NCBI GenBank assembly: GCA_037367355.1
Contig: CM074696.1
Coordinates: forward strand, 992,001-1,056,000
Reading direction: 5' to 3'
Length of the DNA stretch: 64,000 bases
DNA from: Neoscytalidium dimidiatum
Taxonomy: Eukaryota > Ascomycota > Dothideomycetes > Botryosphaeriales > Botryosphaeriaceae
The position numbers were made by a program, and so were the translations under genes. Below the pieces are notes generated by a model. That model was given only the letters and a program-made list of their open reading frames with translations, was not told where the DNA came from and did no database searches. Below, one piece after another: positions 53,605 to 64,000 of this stretch (its first letter is position 1; each line of letters opens with the position of its first letter).

Positions 53605-56030
53605 GATTGAGGCGAGAAGGCAGTGTGCGTGGGACTCCTTCCGGAGATCTAGTTAGCCTGACGAGTCAGCTTTAGGCTGTGGGCATTGCAAGCTATGCCA
53701 GCACAGATGCGTAAGCAGAGATCAGAAGAGCCAGCGAGAGGAACCGCTTCGCCGCCGCCGGTGTTGCATTAGTATAGACGTTTGAGGACAGGTCGATTGG
53801 TAGGGTCAGTTGCAAAAGCCGATGGGTTGTAGTGCGATAGAGTGGACCCAAGGCCGCAGGTCTACGAGTATCTGCAAGGCGGGCGTCCCGCATGTTCATT
53901 GGCTGTGCTCGCTGGCGATTGATGCTTGGCTGCAGGCAAAGGTTCTCCTAAAGCCTTACGCTAACCGACAAGAATTGGATGTGTATAATGTACAAAGGTA
54001 ATGCGCTGGGCCCAGCGCCTGACGTGTTCGTGATGTCTACGTTCGACGGCTCTATCGGCTGCAGGCGAACCAGGAGCAGAGACAGAGCTGCAACAATACG
54101 AAGGCACTAGATACTTACAGCTGCATGCAGACGTCAACAGCGAGCAGAAGCGCGTTTCGCGCGTGGGTGTGCTCGCACAGGCGAAGGGAAAGCTCGGGCT
54201 GCAGCCCCAACAGGCTGGAGGGCAGATCTGGACAGTTCGGCGGCGGAACCGGTGAAAGTTTGGCCGAAGTCGCGTGTTGCCAGAGAGGAGGTCGCGTCAC
54301 GGGTGGGCCGGCGCGGCGGGCTGGCCAGTCAGTGAGGTCTCTCTCGCGAGATCAGGGACTGACAGCTTCGCGGGGCGGTGCGGCTGAGAAGGTGGGAGCC
54401 GGGCGGAGCCTGGAGGACGGCGGGCAGCGGGCGGCGGGCGGCGGGCGTGGACGTACCGGTCGTGCGGGCGACAGGCCACAGGCCACAGGCGACAGGCGAG
54501 GGCCCGCAAAGTCAGAAGGGTGGGTGTGGCTGGTGGCATAGAGCAGCGGTTGACAAAGCAAAGGACGACGTCAGAGCGCGTGACTCGGAGCTGGTGATCG
54601 GCGGGCGGTTTCGCGGAGAGGAAGGCTCACAGGCTGCTGCACCGCCACGAGTGCGGCCGAACTGGCATTGGGCGGGCTGTGCGGTGTCCCGGAGGCGGCA
54701 CAGCGGCGGCGGCGTGGAGCAGGGTGTCCAGTGGCAGGGCGACGAAAAGGGTCCCAGTTGAGCCGCCCCAACCAGAGCACAGGGGCACGCACACTAAACA
54801 GAAACTACGTCGTACCGCCTCTCGCTGATCAGCACCGCCCTGACTTTTCTCCTGCGGTCATTGCCGCCGCCAGCACTCCAGCACTCCAGCGCCGCTCGCC
54901 CTCATCCTCGTCGCCCATGCGCACTGCATGCGCTCGCCTGCCTGGGCGCGCCCTGTCGCTCGCAGTCGCGTGGGGGGCGCTGCCAGTTGCGCCATCCGCA
55001 GCGGGCCTCCCCTCCCCTGTTGGCATGCGCGCGACCCTGGGCGGCCGCATGGCATTCTCAGCAGCAGCAGGAGCAGGATCCGGTTTTGCATCATCAGAGG
55101 CCCGCGGACCGAGCGACCAGCGCGCGGTCCAGACCGGGACTTTCTGCTGCGCGACTCGCGGCGGGCGGAGACGTTGTGCCGCCGACGCGCTGATTTGCGC
55201 GGACACGGGCAATTGGCAAGCCCCGCCAGCACGCCCCCACCGCACCAGCTTGACAATTGAATTTGTGGCCGCGGCGGTGGTGCTGGCGCTGCTGCTGCTG
55301 CTGCTGCTCCTCGTCGTCGTCGTCGTCGTCGTCCAGGCCGGCGACAAAGACGGCGTGCGTGGCGGCTGGGCGGCGAGCGGCGAGCAACGCTGTTGGGCCC
55401 TGGGCCACGCGCTGTTTGAGGAACGGAGGCTAGAACGCGGCAGGCCCAGGGTGCCGTTCGCGGAGATAGGGCAGCAGCGTTTTAGGAGTATATTGAGGGC
55501 TTGACGCGCCGGCGCCGCCGCCGTGAGCGTGACCGATCTGCTTCTCCGTGCGTTGATCCGACAGGGCCAGGGGCGCCTAAGGATTTCTCACGTTTGGCGC
55601 CTTCACTACCCTGCGTCAAGCTCTGGACGTCCCTCACCCTCCCTCTTCCACCTCGCCAGCACCCCTACGCGCTCCACTCTTTCCAACTCATCACCGCGCC
55701 TGTCCGCCCCCGCCGTGCTGCGCGCCCCGAGAAGATTCGATTCCGCCTCAGCGCGCACGCCCGTGGCCGTGTTTCACGTCGCCTGCTCCGCCGCCCGGCC
55801 TGCCTGCACACATTACTCGCTTGCCGCGATGATGTAATGCCGTGGCTCGCCCGCCATCCTCGCACTTCTCCCTTCCACGTCCGCGACCTCACGCGCGCAG
55901 CCCTCGCCTTAAGATCGCTATGACCCAACTGCCCGCATACGCCCCGATCGCCCGCGCTTGATGCCCCCATCCCGAGTGCTTCTCCCATTCCGGCTGTCAG
56001 GCCTCTGAGAGTCTCGCATTCTCCAAAACC
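53605..56030. other. GC-rich gene-free divergent region
   Basis: 2.4 kb between the F-box gene (-) and the phosphatase gene (+), so both promoters should be here. Open frames at 54.1-55.5 kb occur on both strands at once and are Arg/Ala/Pro-rich; I treat them as chance. Imperfect GGGCGGC and GGCCACA tandem units lie at about 54.42-54.50 kb. Confidence 0.5.
55289..55333. repeat. compound (CTG)6 and (GTC)7 repeat
   Basis: Six CTG units, six intervening bases, then seven GTC units. It lies about 700 bp upstream of the phosphatase start codon. Confidence 0.9.
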
Positions 56031-58697
56031 ATGACCACCAGCGCCGCCACCCCGTCGCACACTCCCGGTGCGTGGGAACACCATCCGCACTCCCAACAGA
56101 GGCCTGCGCCCTCGCGCTCCACTACTGCGAAAACCCCAGCCTCGGTCGGCCAACCGCTTCCTCCCTCCTTCCGCCCCAATGATGCTCGCTCGCCCATTGC
56201 CCAGGACGCCCGCAGCCCCAGTCCCAACTATTTTGGCCTCGCCTTTGACTCGACCGGAGATTTCTTCTCCTCCAGCGGCGCACGCCATGCCCGCGCCAAC
56301 TGGAGCCCTCCAAATTCCAATGTGCGCTCGACCGCAGCCGCCTCGCCCCACGTAATACCTGTCGATCAAAATCCTGAATTCGAGGCTTTCCGTCGTCGGT
56401 CAGAGGAGGCTAGAAAATTCAGCCTCGGTGGTGGACTGTCGCAATTCACCATTACGAAGCCGCCTATGAATCTGTCCAATCCACCATCTGCGCGCTCGGC
56501 CAGCCACGTGGAGATTTTCTCTTCAAATCAGAATGGAACGCCAGTTTCGCCCAAGAGCAGTGACTCGAGCGGCTCAATGCTTACTCCGGAGAAGCCGCGC
56601 TCTCCCAAGCGTATGCTGTCTACTGATTCAACCGTCTTCCCCAACCGTCCCCGCCGATTATCCCCAGCAAGCTATTCAGAATCATCAGATAGCGAACAAC
56701 CACCAAAGTTCGCTGAGGGGGTGCCCGACAGATTTCCATTTCCCAGCTCCAAAACTCTCTCTAACACGTCAACGCACACCCGTGCCGAGACGCTACCTGC
56801 GAATTTTGACAATGATAATACCGGAGTTAAGCAAGGCCCGGTGATGGTCACACCCCAGCACGTGGTCACCCTTTTGGAATCTTCCGAAGAAGAAATACTT
56901 CTTCTAGACCTCCGCGTATCTACACAGTATTCTCTTTCGAGAATACGCGGCGCTCTTAATCTCTGCCTCCCCACCACCCTCCTGAAGAGGGCTTCTTTCA
57001 ATGTGGAAAAGTTGGCTGAGACATTCAAAGATGCCAGCCAGCGCAAGAAGTTTGAGAATTGGAGAAGTTGTAGATATATTGTGGTCTACGACGCTGATTC
57101 GGCGCAACTCAAAGATGCCACGAGTTGCGTCAACACTCTTAAAAAGTTCGCCAACGAGGGCTGGAACGGTCCATCATACATAATACGTGGCGGTATCAGC
57201 GAATTTGCCAGCAAATTCCCCTCCTTTGTTTCAAAAAATACCAGCGCCAATTCGACAAAACCCGCAAGTAAGAGGCCAAACTTGAAGCTGGAGAATCTTC
57301 CCGGACCAGCACCTGTAGTGGGTGGTTGCCCCATGCCAGCGACGCAGAATGCAGCAAACCCATTCTTCGGCAACATCAGGCAGAACATGGACTTGATCGG
57401 CGGCGTCGGTCAGATGCCAATTAAACGGCCGCAGAGGATGAACAGCAAGACTCAAAGGGAGCTACCTGGTTGGCTTAAGGCCGCTGCGGAAGAGAGCGAC
57501 AAAGGTGCCGGGGTTTCCGAAAAATTCCTTCAGATCGAGAAGCGCGAGCAGAAACGAATGCAGGAGGCTCTCTCCGGTAAAGTCGTCTACGGTGAAGCAG
57601 GTCCCGAGGCCCCGACGGGTGTGCGGATTGCAGGTATTGAGAAGGGAAACAAGAATCGTTACAACAATATCTGGCCCTTCGAGCACACCAGGGTCAAGTT
57701 GGAAGGAGTACCGTCGGAAGGATGTGACTACGTCAACGCGAACCACATCAAGCCTCCGTGGTCGAACAAGAGGTACATTGCTACTCAGGGACCTATTCCT
57801 GTGACATTTGCGGATTTCTGGAGTGTCGTCTGGCAACAGGATGTCCGTGTCATTGTCATGTTAACGGCCGAGAAAGAAGGTGGTCAGATCAAGGCACATA
57901 ACTATTGGGACGGTCAGCAGTACGGGCCCTACAAGCTTAACTTCCACACCGAGCATCGTGCTTCTCTGGAACCTGGTGCCATCAAACGCCACCATGCAAG
58001 AAGCAGCACTGGGAACCGCTCCTCCGAAGGTTTGGGAGGGTCGTCACGGGGCTCTGGAGGCTCTTCGCAGTCACAGGATTACTTTCCCGAACCGGAGAGC
58101 CACGGATCTCCTAACTCGGAACAACCTTACGTCATTGTTCGCAAGTTCACGTTATCAAATACTGAACTCCCCTTTGCCAGGATGCGCGAGATTACTCAAC
58201 TCCAATACTCCAACTGGCCCGACTTTGGAGCACCCGCGCATCCGGCCCACCTTCTTGGTCTGGTCGAGCAATGTGACGCTGTTGTCCGGCAGACACAGGG
58301 CGGTTCGATCGATGACCCTGACCCCCCCAGCAAGCATCCAGTGCTCGTCCATTGCAGCGCAGGATGCGGGCGTACAGGCACATTCTGCACTGTTGACAGC
58401 GTCATAGACATGCTTAAGAGACAGCGAAGCGCGCGGTCACAACGGCAGACATCACCGATGGATATCGACAAGGGGCCGACAATGAAACACAAGGAAAAGC
58501 CATCGTTCAAGCCGTCGAAAGAGAAGGCCGAGGATGAGCTTGAGGACGGATGGGTCCATAGAGATGATATTGATTTGATTGAGAAGACGGTGGAGACCTT
58601 CAGGCACCAGAGGCTGAGCATGGTGCAAAGTCTGCGTCAATTCGTACTCTGTTACGAGAGTGTCCTGGAATGGCTGGTGGAGCAGGACCAAGACTGA
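56031..58697 (+). CDS. protein tyrosine phosphatase with rhodanese domain (MAPK phosphatase)
   Basis: An intronless 888-residue protein of the fungal Pyp1/Ptp2/Ptp3 type, which removes phosphate from tyrosine of stress MAP kinases such as Sty1/Hog1. Residues 1-260 are disordered and Ser/Pro-rich with kinase sites. A rhodanese/CDC25-like domain (about 273-400) starts at TPQHVVTLLESSEEEILLLDLR; its expected catalytic Cys position reads VYDADS, so it is inactive and likely a MAPK docking module. The tyrosine-phosphatase domain (about 537-885) has NKNRYNNIWPFEHTRVKL, the substrate-recognition loop CDYVNANHI, the WPD loop (W729-D731, then FGAPAHP), and the signature HCSAGCGRTG with nucleophile C775. 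Between the last two a low-complexity insert occurs (SSRGSGGSSQS). The order of domains and all catalytic residues support the call. Confidence 0.93.
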   Translation: MTTSAATPSHTPGAWEHHPHSQQRPAPSRSTTAKTPASVGQPLPPSFRPNDARSPIAQDARSPSPNYFGLAFDSTGDFFSSSGARHARANWSPPNSNVRSTAAASPHVIPVDQNPEFEAFRRRSEEARKFSLGGGLSQFTITKPPMNLSNPPSARSASHVEIFSSNQNGTPVSPKSSDSSGSMLTPEKPRSPKRMLSTDSTVFPNRPRRLSPASYSESSDSEQPPKFAEGVPDRFPFPSSKTLSNTSTHTRAETLPANFDNDNTGVKQGPVMVTPQHVVTLLESSEEEILLLDLRVSTQYSLSRIRGALNLCLPTTLLKRASFNVEKLAETFKDASQRKKFENWRSCRYIVVYDADSAQLKDATSCVNTLKKFANEGWNGPSYIIRGGISEFASKFPSFVSKNTSANSTKPASKRPNLKLENLPGPAPVVGGCPMPATQNAANPFFGNIRQNMDLIGGVGQMPIKRPQRMNSKTQRELPGWLKAAAEESDKGAGVSEKFLQIEKREQKRMQEALSGKVVYGEAGPEAPTGVRIAGIEKGNKNRYNNIWPFEHTRVKLEGVPSEGCDYVNANHIKPPWSNKRYIATQGPIPVTFADFWSVVWQQDVRVIVMLTAEKEGGQIKAHNYWDGQQYGPYKLNFHTEHRASLEPGAIKRHHARSSTGNRSSEGLGGSSRGSGGSSQSQDYFPEPESHGSPNSEQPYVIVRKFTLSNTELPFARMREITQLQYSNWPDFGAPAHPAHLLGLVEQCDAVVRQTQGGSIDDPDPPSKHPVLVHCSAGCGRTGTFCTVDSVIDMLKRQRSARSQRQTSPMDIDKGPTMKHKEKPSFKPSKEKAEDELEDGWVHRDDIDLIEKTVETFRHQRLSMVQSLRQFVLCYESVLEWLVEQDQD

Positions 58698-58724
58698 ATG
58701 AAACGAAGAACGACTTCGATATTT

Positions 58725-58762
58725 CTCCAAGGCCTGGCTTAAACTCCAAGGCCTGGCTTAAA
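58725..58762. repeat. perfect 19-bp tandem duplication
   Basis: Two exact adjacent copies of a 19-bp unit beginning CTCCAAGG lie 27 bp after the phosphatase stop codon, in its 3' untranslated region. It looks like a recent slippage or template-switch event. Confidence 0.93.
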
Positions 58763-59868
58763 CACATAAGCATCTGGAGTATTGGAAGATTCCTTTCACG
58801 GGTGGCTCATACACCAATCAAGAAATATGGCATCAGATTGGCGTCGATACACGGGAAGCGGCATGCTTTACTTTGGCGCGGGGTTAAAGAAGCATGACGC
58901 TCATGTCACGACCAAGATGGCGCGTTACCCTGCCAGCATCAACGGCGCAGAGGCGTTTGAAGTGGGGTTTGCTTGGTTGAATATTCAGGAAACTTTTTTT
59001 TTTTCGCTTTTGTTCCTTTTTTCTCTGGATTCGATATCATTCCAATGGTTCCCGCTGGCACAGGGGGAACAACACGGCTTTCATGAACGGGGCGCCTGGA
59101 CTGAGTGTAGATGGGCAAGGGGGCATTGAAGAGCAGCAGGGCGCCTCGATGCATGCAGGCATTGTTGAATTCGTATTTCTTGGTCTTCTGGTGTTCATAT
59201 TATGGGCCTGCATTCGGCGGAGAAAAGACGGGTGGGACGGGAGCGGGCGTAAGCAAAGCAGTTCGGAACAGGTCAGCACATGGATTAGTTACGATGTCGG
59301 CAATAAGAAAAGACGCATTGGGTACCCACATAGCGATGGATTCGTCGTTTTGAGAACGAAATTTGGAGGGAGCTTGCAGATAGCGGTGGTGGTGGCGGGT
59401 GTGACGTGGAGAGCCACAGCGCTGGGGCTTCTGATGTCAGCGGGTCTTGGACGATGGACCCTGCACCGCGCGCCCCTTGGCCTTGGCCGTGCCCCTGACA
59501 CAGCCGTCCGCTTCCGTGCCGCGTGTCTCGCTTCTCCCTGCTGTGGCACGCACGGGATGACTCGACCGCGGTGTCATGTGCCGACGCGACATCGCGCAAC
59601 CGCGTTGGGTCTGGTGCAAAATGTCGCACTGACTTCGCAATGTCCGTCCGCGTCGTCTCATTCGCGCATGGGGCCAATCAGCGGGACGCCCTTGCAGCCA
59701 CTATCGAGAGTTGGCCGCCCTGGGGAACTGGGGTAACGCTGAGCGATCTTCGAGCCGTGAGCCCAACGTCCGGCAGCCCTGGGCGTCGTGCGCGCGGACG
59801 CGTCTCGCTGTGAGTCGCTGCTCGATCTGGGCAATTGCGCATGCATTTGCGCATCCGAAGGCGCGAGC

Positions 59869-59890
59869 GTGTGTGTGTGTGTGTGTGTGT
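59869..59890. repeat. (GT)11 microsatellite
   Basis: Eleven perfect GT dinucleotides about 630 bp upstream of the BTB gene. Confidence 0.93.
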
Positions 59891-60523
59891 GGTCTGTCTC
59901 TGGTCTGTCTCTTATCGGGCGAGGCTGGGGCTGCTAGGGCTGTACGTCATTTCTGCCAATGGCGAGGGCTGATGGCCATATCCTTGCCGCTGTGCTGAGC
60001 GCGGCTGGCCGGGCGACCACACACGGCGCCTGCTGCTCTGCAGTGCCACGAGATAGGCAAAAGCGCTGCTGCCTCTGCTGCCGCCAAGCACTACATCGCT
60101 GCGCTGTGGTCTGTGCCTGGCTACCACCCCGTCTGCTATTGGACATAGGGCTGGGAACCTGGCGGGCAGCAACACGACCAGTCAACCTTTATAACCAGCC
60201 CGCCCCCGCCCGCGCCGCCTCTTCTTCTTCTTCTTTCCTTTAGGTCTCCACGTCCCGCCAAGTCCTCGAGCCCGACAACGTACCGCTTAGAATCTCCCAC
60301 ACAGGTTCTAGCAGAACGAACTTCAGCTTCCGCGAAGTATCGTTTCCCGAGCTCGCCAACCGCCGCCAACACGACTTGGGCGAATGCCAATCCCGCCGGC
60401 AGCGTGAAGCCTCGAACTAACTTTCCACGCTCTTTTCGATTGCCTACAGTTCCCGTCGTTTCTGCTCCCGTGTCAACCCAAGTCGCTCGTTTCAAACGGT
60501 CTTTCTCTTCGGTGTTTCCCAAC

Positions 60524-61492
60524 ATGTTCAAGCGGTCGTTCACTTCTTCCCAGGGGACGAAGGATCGCGTGGGCAAGATCAGGAAGGAACAGCCCAAGAG
60601 GACCATGCGCGAGGAGACGAAGCAGAAGATGCTTGAGAAGCTGGAGAGCCCGACGTCCGCGGGCAGGTAGGTCGATCCCATGTGTGACCATACCGGTGGC
60701 TCGATGACTGACTCGCCGCCAACCAGCGGTTCGCCGAAGCTCACGAGTGCGATCGCCACCATGGTGATCGGACGCGACCAAAGGCTCTTCGCGGCTCACG
60801 AAGACGTACTGTGCCACTCGCCGTTCTTCCAGGCGGCGCTGCGGGGCCAATTCTTCGACGAGTCGCCCAACAAGCGCATCGTTCTGCCAGACGAGGAGCC
60901 CGAGATCTTCTCGTGCGTACTTGAGTATCTCTACAAGGGTGACTACACCCCCCGCCTGCTTCACGATAAGCGGCGCGGGTCCTGGATGCTCGAGGGCGCC
61001 GAGGTGGTCCCCTCAACCCAGACAACACCGGACCTAAGCAATCCACAAAACAACAACGGCGGCCGAGGTGGAGGAGCAAACGAAGCAACAGGCGGCGCCA
61101 GCAACAGCATGGCGACCATGTTCCACGCGGGCGAGGGTGCCGTGCTCCTGCGGGACACGCTGGTGTACTGTGCCGCGGAGCGGTATGGGCTGGCCGAGCT
61201 CAAGCGGCTGGCTCTGCGCAAGCAGGGCCTGCAAGCGGGCATCGACGTCGGCACCGTGCTGCGCTCGGCACGCTATGCCTACGCCCACACGCCTGACACG
61301 GACTCGCGGCTGCGCGCACACTACCTGGCGCTGATCATCCGCAGCCGACGCACCTTCAAGCGTAGCGGCACCATGCAGCAGGAGATGGAGATGGGCGGCA
61401 AGATGTTCTTCGACCTCTTCGTCGCCATGTGCAACCACATCGATGACATTGTCGAGATTGGCAACGCCAAGTCTCCCAAGTCCATCATTTAA
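60524..61492 (+). CDS. BTB/POZ domain protein
   Basis: A 302-residue protein in two exons, 60524-60666 and 60727-61492. The 60-nt intron (GTAGGT donor, CTGAC branch, CAACCAG acceptor) joins ESPTSAG to SGSPKLTSAIATM in phase. The first exon is basic (MFKRSFTSSQGTKDRVGK) and may be a targeting segment. The BTB domain follows: TMVIGRDQRLFAAHEDVLCHSPFFQAALRG, with the H-E-D-V-L core, then RIVLPDEEPEIFSCVLEYLYKGDY. A Gly/Asn-rich insert precedes the helices CAAERYGLAELKRLALRK, typical of the second part of a BTB-helical fold. Related fungal proteins are mostly uncharacterised, and Cul3 adaptors are one option. An alternative start at the ATG 60701 inside the intron would give a shorter protein but would lose the first exon. 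Confidence 0.87.
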
Positions 61493-63824
61493 ATGGTGTG
61501 GCTGGTACTCGCATGTTGGCGGCTGAACGTCGCTCGAACATGGATCTACTCAAGATTGTTAATCGCCCTCTGCTCGGGAGGCCATAAAGCATCTCATGAT
61601 CATCACCCAGATTGACAAATCAGCTGAACAGGTTCCCTTCTGGGAGGAGGTCGCCATCCCCCAAGTTGGACGCATCTGTTTTTACCCCCGAATATGGTTC
61701 GGACGGAAATGGAGTTCAGGTTGACAACCGGTAATTCTGTTTTTAACTCCCCTCATCCAAGATTGTCACAACACAAGGCAACAGTGAATTCCCCCCCGCC
61801 CGAAATCCCCATTGCCGAATTTTCCGATCACCACTCCAGAGAAGGGCACGAAAAACAAAAGGACAAGAAAAAAGTTACGATTGTGCGTCTGCGACCCACC
61901 GCCATGGACTGGCTTTCGTTTGTCTTTTTTTACTTCGTTTGTTTTTTGAATCCCCCTTTTCACCCCGAAGCGCGTGTGTGTGAACTTACTTTGCTATGGC
62001 TTGTCTAAGCCCTACTCTTCTTTTTTCATCGAGATGATTCAGGATCGTTCTCACTCGGGATGTGACAGTGGGCTTTCTTCTCTCGAATGGCGCGAAAAGG
62101 ACTGGTTACTTAGTAGTGCGGTTTTTATTGGAATGTCTCGTCATGTCCCGTCACGAATCTCCTGGATATTCTCCCGTTGTCTATGGATACCAACACGCTT
62201 GGAGGGTTTGTGTGCGGCTTGCAGAATGGATGGTTAGTTTGAGAGCGAGGTAGGAATGGGTTTGTGGTAGTTTAATTCTCCCAATAAAACACCTCGGCGG
62301 CCGCAATCACTTCGCTATCGGTGAGGGTGATGTGAGTGAAGGACTGAAAGGATACATACAGTATGAGCTGGCTACGAATGAGCAGTTGTGGCTCTCACGT
62401 AGCCAGACTTATCATTTCAGAAATAGACTCCGAAGTGCTTCTTTGACGCCAGCCCCCATCTTCGGCGACTTTGGGACAGGCACTTGGCTGTGTTTGACGA
62501 CACTCGGCCGAGACGGATTGCAAGCTCGAGATTGCAGAGACGGGCCGTTCAAGGTGTACTAGCTAGCGCAAATACTTGCATTGAAGGTCATTTCGCCCCT
62601 GGTCCTGGTCAGGTTGGAACCTTCTCGACCCTCGACGATGCTAGTGGCAGAGCGATGCAAGACCTCATGAAAACATAGCGGCCAGGCCATCCCACGAACA
62701 GTTAGGGCGTCGACCAAACGTAGATGTTTGACGAGACTGATGACATTCGCATCTGGATGACGACTTTTCGAACTCCATATGCACGCACCCGTACGCACCA
62801 TTACGGTGCTGCTGTGTGAAACCGACCTCGCACAATCACATGTGCCCGGTTGTTATTCGGCAAAGCGGACGTGCGGGGGAGCGGTCAAAGTAAGAATCCG
62901 CCCCCGAATGGCGCCGTAAACGTGCGGCTGGGTGCGACCAAGGACAAGGACATCCACCCTCCCTCTCCCCCTCCTTTTCGGTATTCGTTCCGCCGCCGAA
63001 CGTTGCCGAGACACCCGATTTCTACATGGAAGACACACAGGCGGTATGAGGTATCGTAATGCGCCAAGCGAGATCAAAAGGAACAGAAAGAGACTGGAAC
63101 GAGAAGAGAAAGGGCATGTGCCACATAATCGATTCTCCTTTTTATTCTTCATCTGCCGTAGCATACTCGTACGAGTGTACTGTGTTATCAAAACTAGGTC
63201 CGCCGACCCCACTACTCTCCCCACTGGGTGGGAAAGGGGAAAAAGTAAAGCGTCGGACCGTATTACTCGTCAGACCCAACAAAATAAAGAACTAACCCTG
63301 GCCAGCCCCCATCCTAGCTAAGGCTTAGCTTCCATGCGTCCAAATATCTGCGACGTTGCATATCCGCAGCTTTCTTCCATGCTATTCTTCTCTGTATGAA
63401 TGGTTGATGAGGAAAAAGAGAGCAAATGCCACCCTAGTTTTGAGCAATGAAGAATACCACTCCTCGCCTACATGATAACAATGAGGCCATTTTAGATTGA
63501 TCATTGATCATTGATCAAGCAAAAAGCAAACACAAAGTGGCGCAAATAAAAAGCTAGAGCAGAATCCTTACACGCCGGTCCCGGGCAAAAGAAAAGGCAA
63601 CGGTAGGTAAGTGCCCCGAGCGTAGACATAAAGACCATGTAAGAGCTGGGAAAGCAAAGAAAAACATCAACAAGACCATCCGCTCTCTGGCTTAGTCGAA
63701 CATCGAAATGATCGCCAGTACTTTTCCAATGTAGAGATGGAAGAGTGGAGAAAAGCTCCGAGACGACTTTGGAAAATCAACATCGAACATCAGAAAATAA
63801 ACGAGAAAATAATATATGTGCATT
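61493..63824. other. intergenic, no gene seen
   Basis: 3' region of the BTB gene followed by long non-coding DNA and, at the right, the 3' side of the gene entering from the edge. Short frames on both strands have no domains. The DNA near 63.3-63.8 kb is AT-rich and is probably the 3' untranslated region of the edge gene. Confidence 0.5.
63497..63517. repeat. (TTGATCA)3 with palindromic core
   Basis: Three perfect 7-bp units, each with the palindrome TGATCA, in the probable 3' untranslated region of the edge gene. Confidence 0.88.
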
Positions 63825-64000
63825 TTATTGCACCCTCTTTCTCTTCAAATCGCCTTGTGGCTCGTCCTCATCGGCCCGCTCTGCTGTCTCTGCTGGATTC
63901 AGCAGCGAATGCACATTTGATGCCATGCTTGATCTTCTCGTCGGTGGGCCTGGGGTATCAATGCCGCGGAATGGGTATCGTGCACCGGGAAGGGTCCAAC
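63825..64000 (-). CDS. C-terminal end of a gene cut by the window edge (possible APSES/StuA-type regulator)
   Basis: The last 58 codons of a minus-strand gene that continues beyond the right edge; the stop is the TAA at 63825-63827. The frame reads RYPFRGIDTPGPPTRRSSMAS, then NVHSLLNPAETAERADEDEPQ, and ends DLKRKRVQ. A short conserved VHSLLNPA..AER segment followed by acidic residues and a terminal KRKR is, as I recall, the end of fungal StuA-type APSES transcription factors, which control conidiation and development. That link is from memory and the DNA-binding domain is not in this window, so only the presence of a coding end is well supported. Confidence 0.55.
   Translation of the reverse strand, partial: WTLPGARYPFRGIDTPGPPTRRSSMASNVHSLLNPAETAERADEDEPQGDLKRKRVQ

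Larger units (their letters stand above)
58698..60523. other. intergenic, no firm gene
   Basis: 3' flank of the phosphatase gene, then the upstream region of the BTB gene. One frame at 59083-59736 has a hydrophobic segment followed by RRRK, but the rest is Arg/Ala-rich with no domain, so I do not call it. A (GT)11 run is at 59869-59890. Confidence 0.5.

Noticed and set aside
54668..55504. 278-codon frame in the GC-rich region upstream of the phosphatase gene
   Set aside because: Composition is Ala/Arg/Gly-rich, the opposite strand is open too, and part of it is just the CTG/GTC repeats translated.
59083..59736. 217-codon frame with one hydrophobic segment followed by RRRK
   Set aside because: Only the membrane-like segment looks protein-like. 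The rest is Arg/Ala-rich with no domain, and no splice or conservation support is visible.

Overview
The window is nuclear DNA of a filamentous ascomycete (Pezizomycotina; a dothideomycete-type genome is my guess, not shown by the sequence). The signs are short GT-AG introns (mostly 50-75 nt, several with CTAAY- or CTGAC-like branch sites), monocistronic genes on both strands, long GC-rich intergenic DNA, and filamentous-fungal families such as a HET-domain protein and an XprF/HxkD-type atypical hexokinase. Exon joints were worked out by hand from splice sites and reading phase; none has transcript support here.

Layout. 0.7-2.5 kb: atypical hexokinase (-). 2.5-6.9 kb: gene-free GC-rich DNA. 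6.9-8.6 kb: UNC93/DUF895 membrane protein (-). 10.1-11.7 kb: glucosamine-6-phosphate deaminase (+) whose start codon seems to be split by an intron. 12.3-13.5 kb: SMC5/6 subunit Nse1 (+). 14.0-16.3 kb: long coiled-coil, probably spindle-pole or mitotic protein (-). 16.8-19.1 kb: HET-domain protein (+). 19.3-21.3 kb: unknown protein (-). 22.3-24.7 kb: BTB-like protein (+). 26.3-27.8 kb: monocarboxylate-type MFS transporter (+).

27.8-34.0 kb looks like an accessory island. It is visibly more AT-rich, has homopolymer runs, and carries only small orphan ORFs and one basic orphan protein. Several of these share a faint helical motif and might be diverged paralogs.

34.2-49.8 kb is a dense housekeeping block: a candidate kinetochore protein with a coiled coil (-), a mitochondrial oxidoreductase-like (UPF0651) protein (+), dolichol-phosphate-mannose synthase subunit 3 (-), a SmgGDS-like armadillo protein (+), a secreted cysteine-containing protein (-), a VNX1-like vacuolar cation/H+ antiporter (-), and proteasome ATPase Rpt6 (+). 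After that come an F-box protein (51.5-53.6 kb, -), a rhodanese-plus-tyrosine-phosphatase MAPK phosphatase (56.0-58.7 kb, +), a BTB/POZ protein (60.5-61.5 kb, +), and at the right edge the last exon of a gene on the minus strand that may be an APSES/StuA-type regulator.

There is no operon logic or secondary-metabolite cluster. Shared control could only act at divergent pairs with a common upstream region: 16.3/16.8, 21.3/22.3, 36.2/36.5, 38.0/38.4 and 47.7/48.6 kb. I saw no tRNA, rRNA, CRISPR array or intact transposon.
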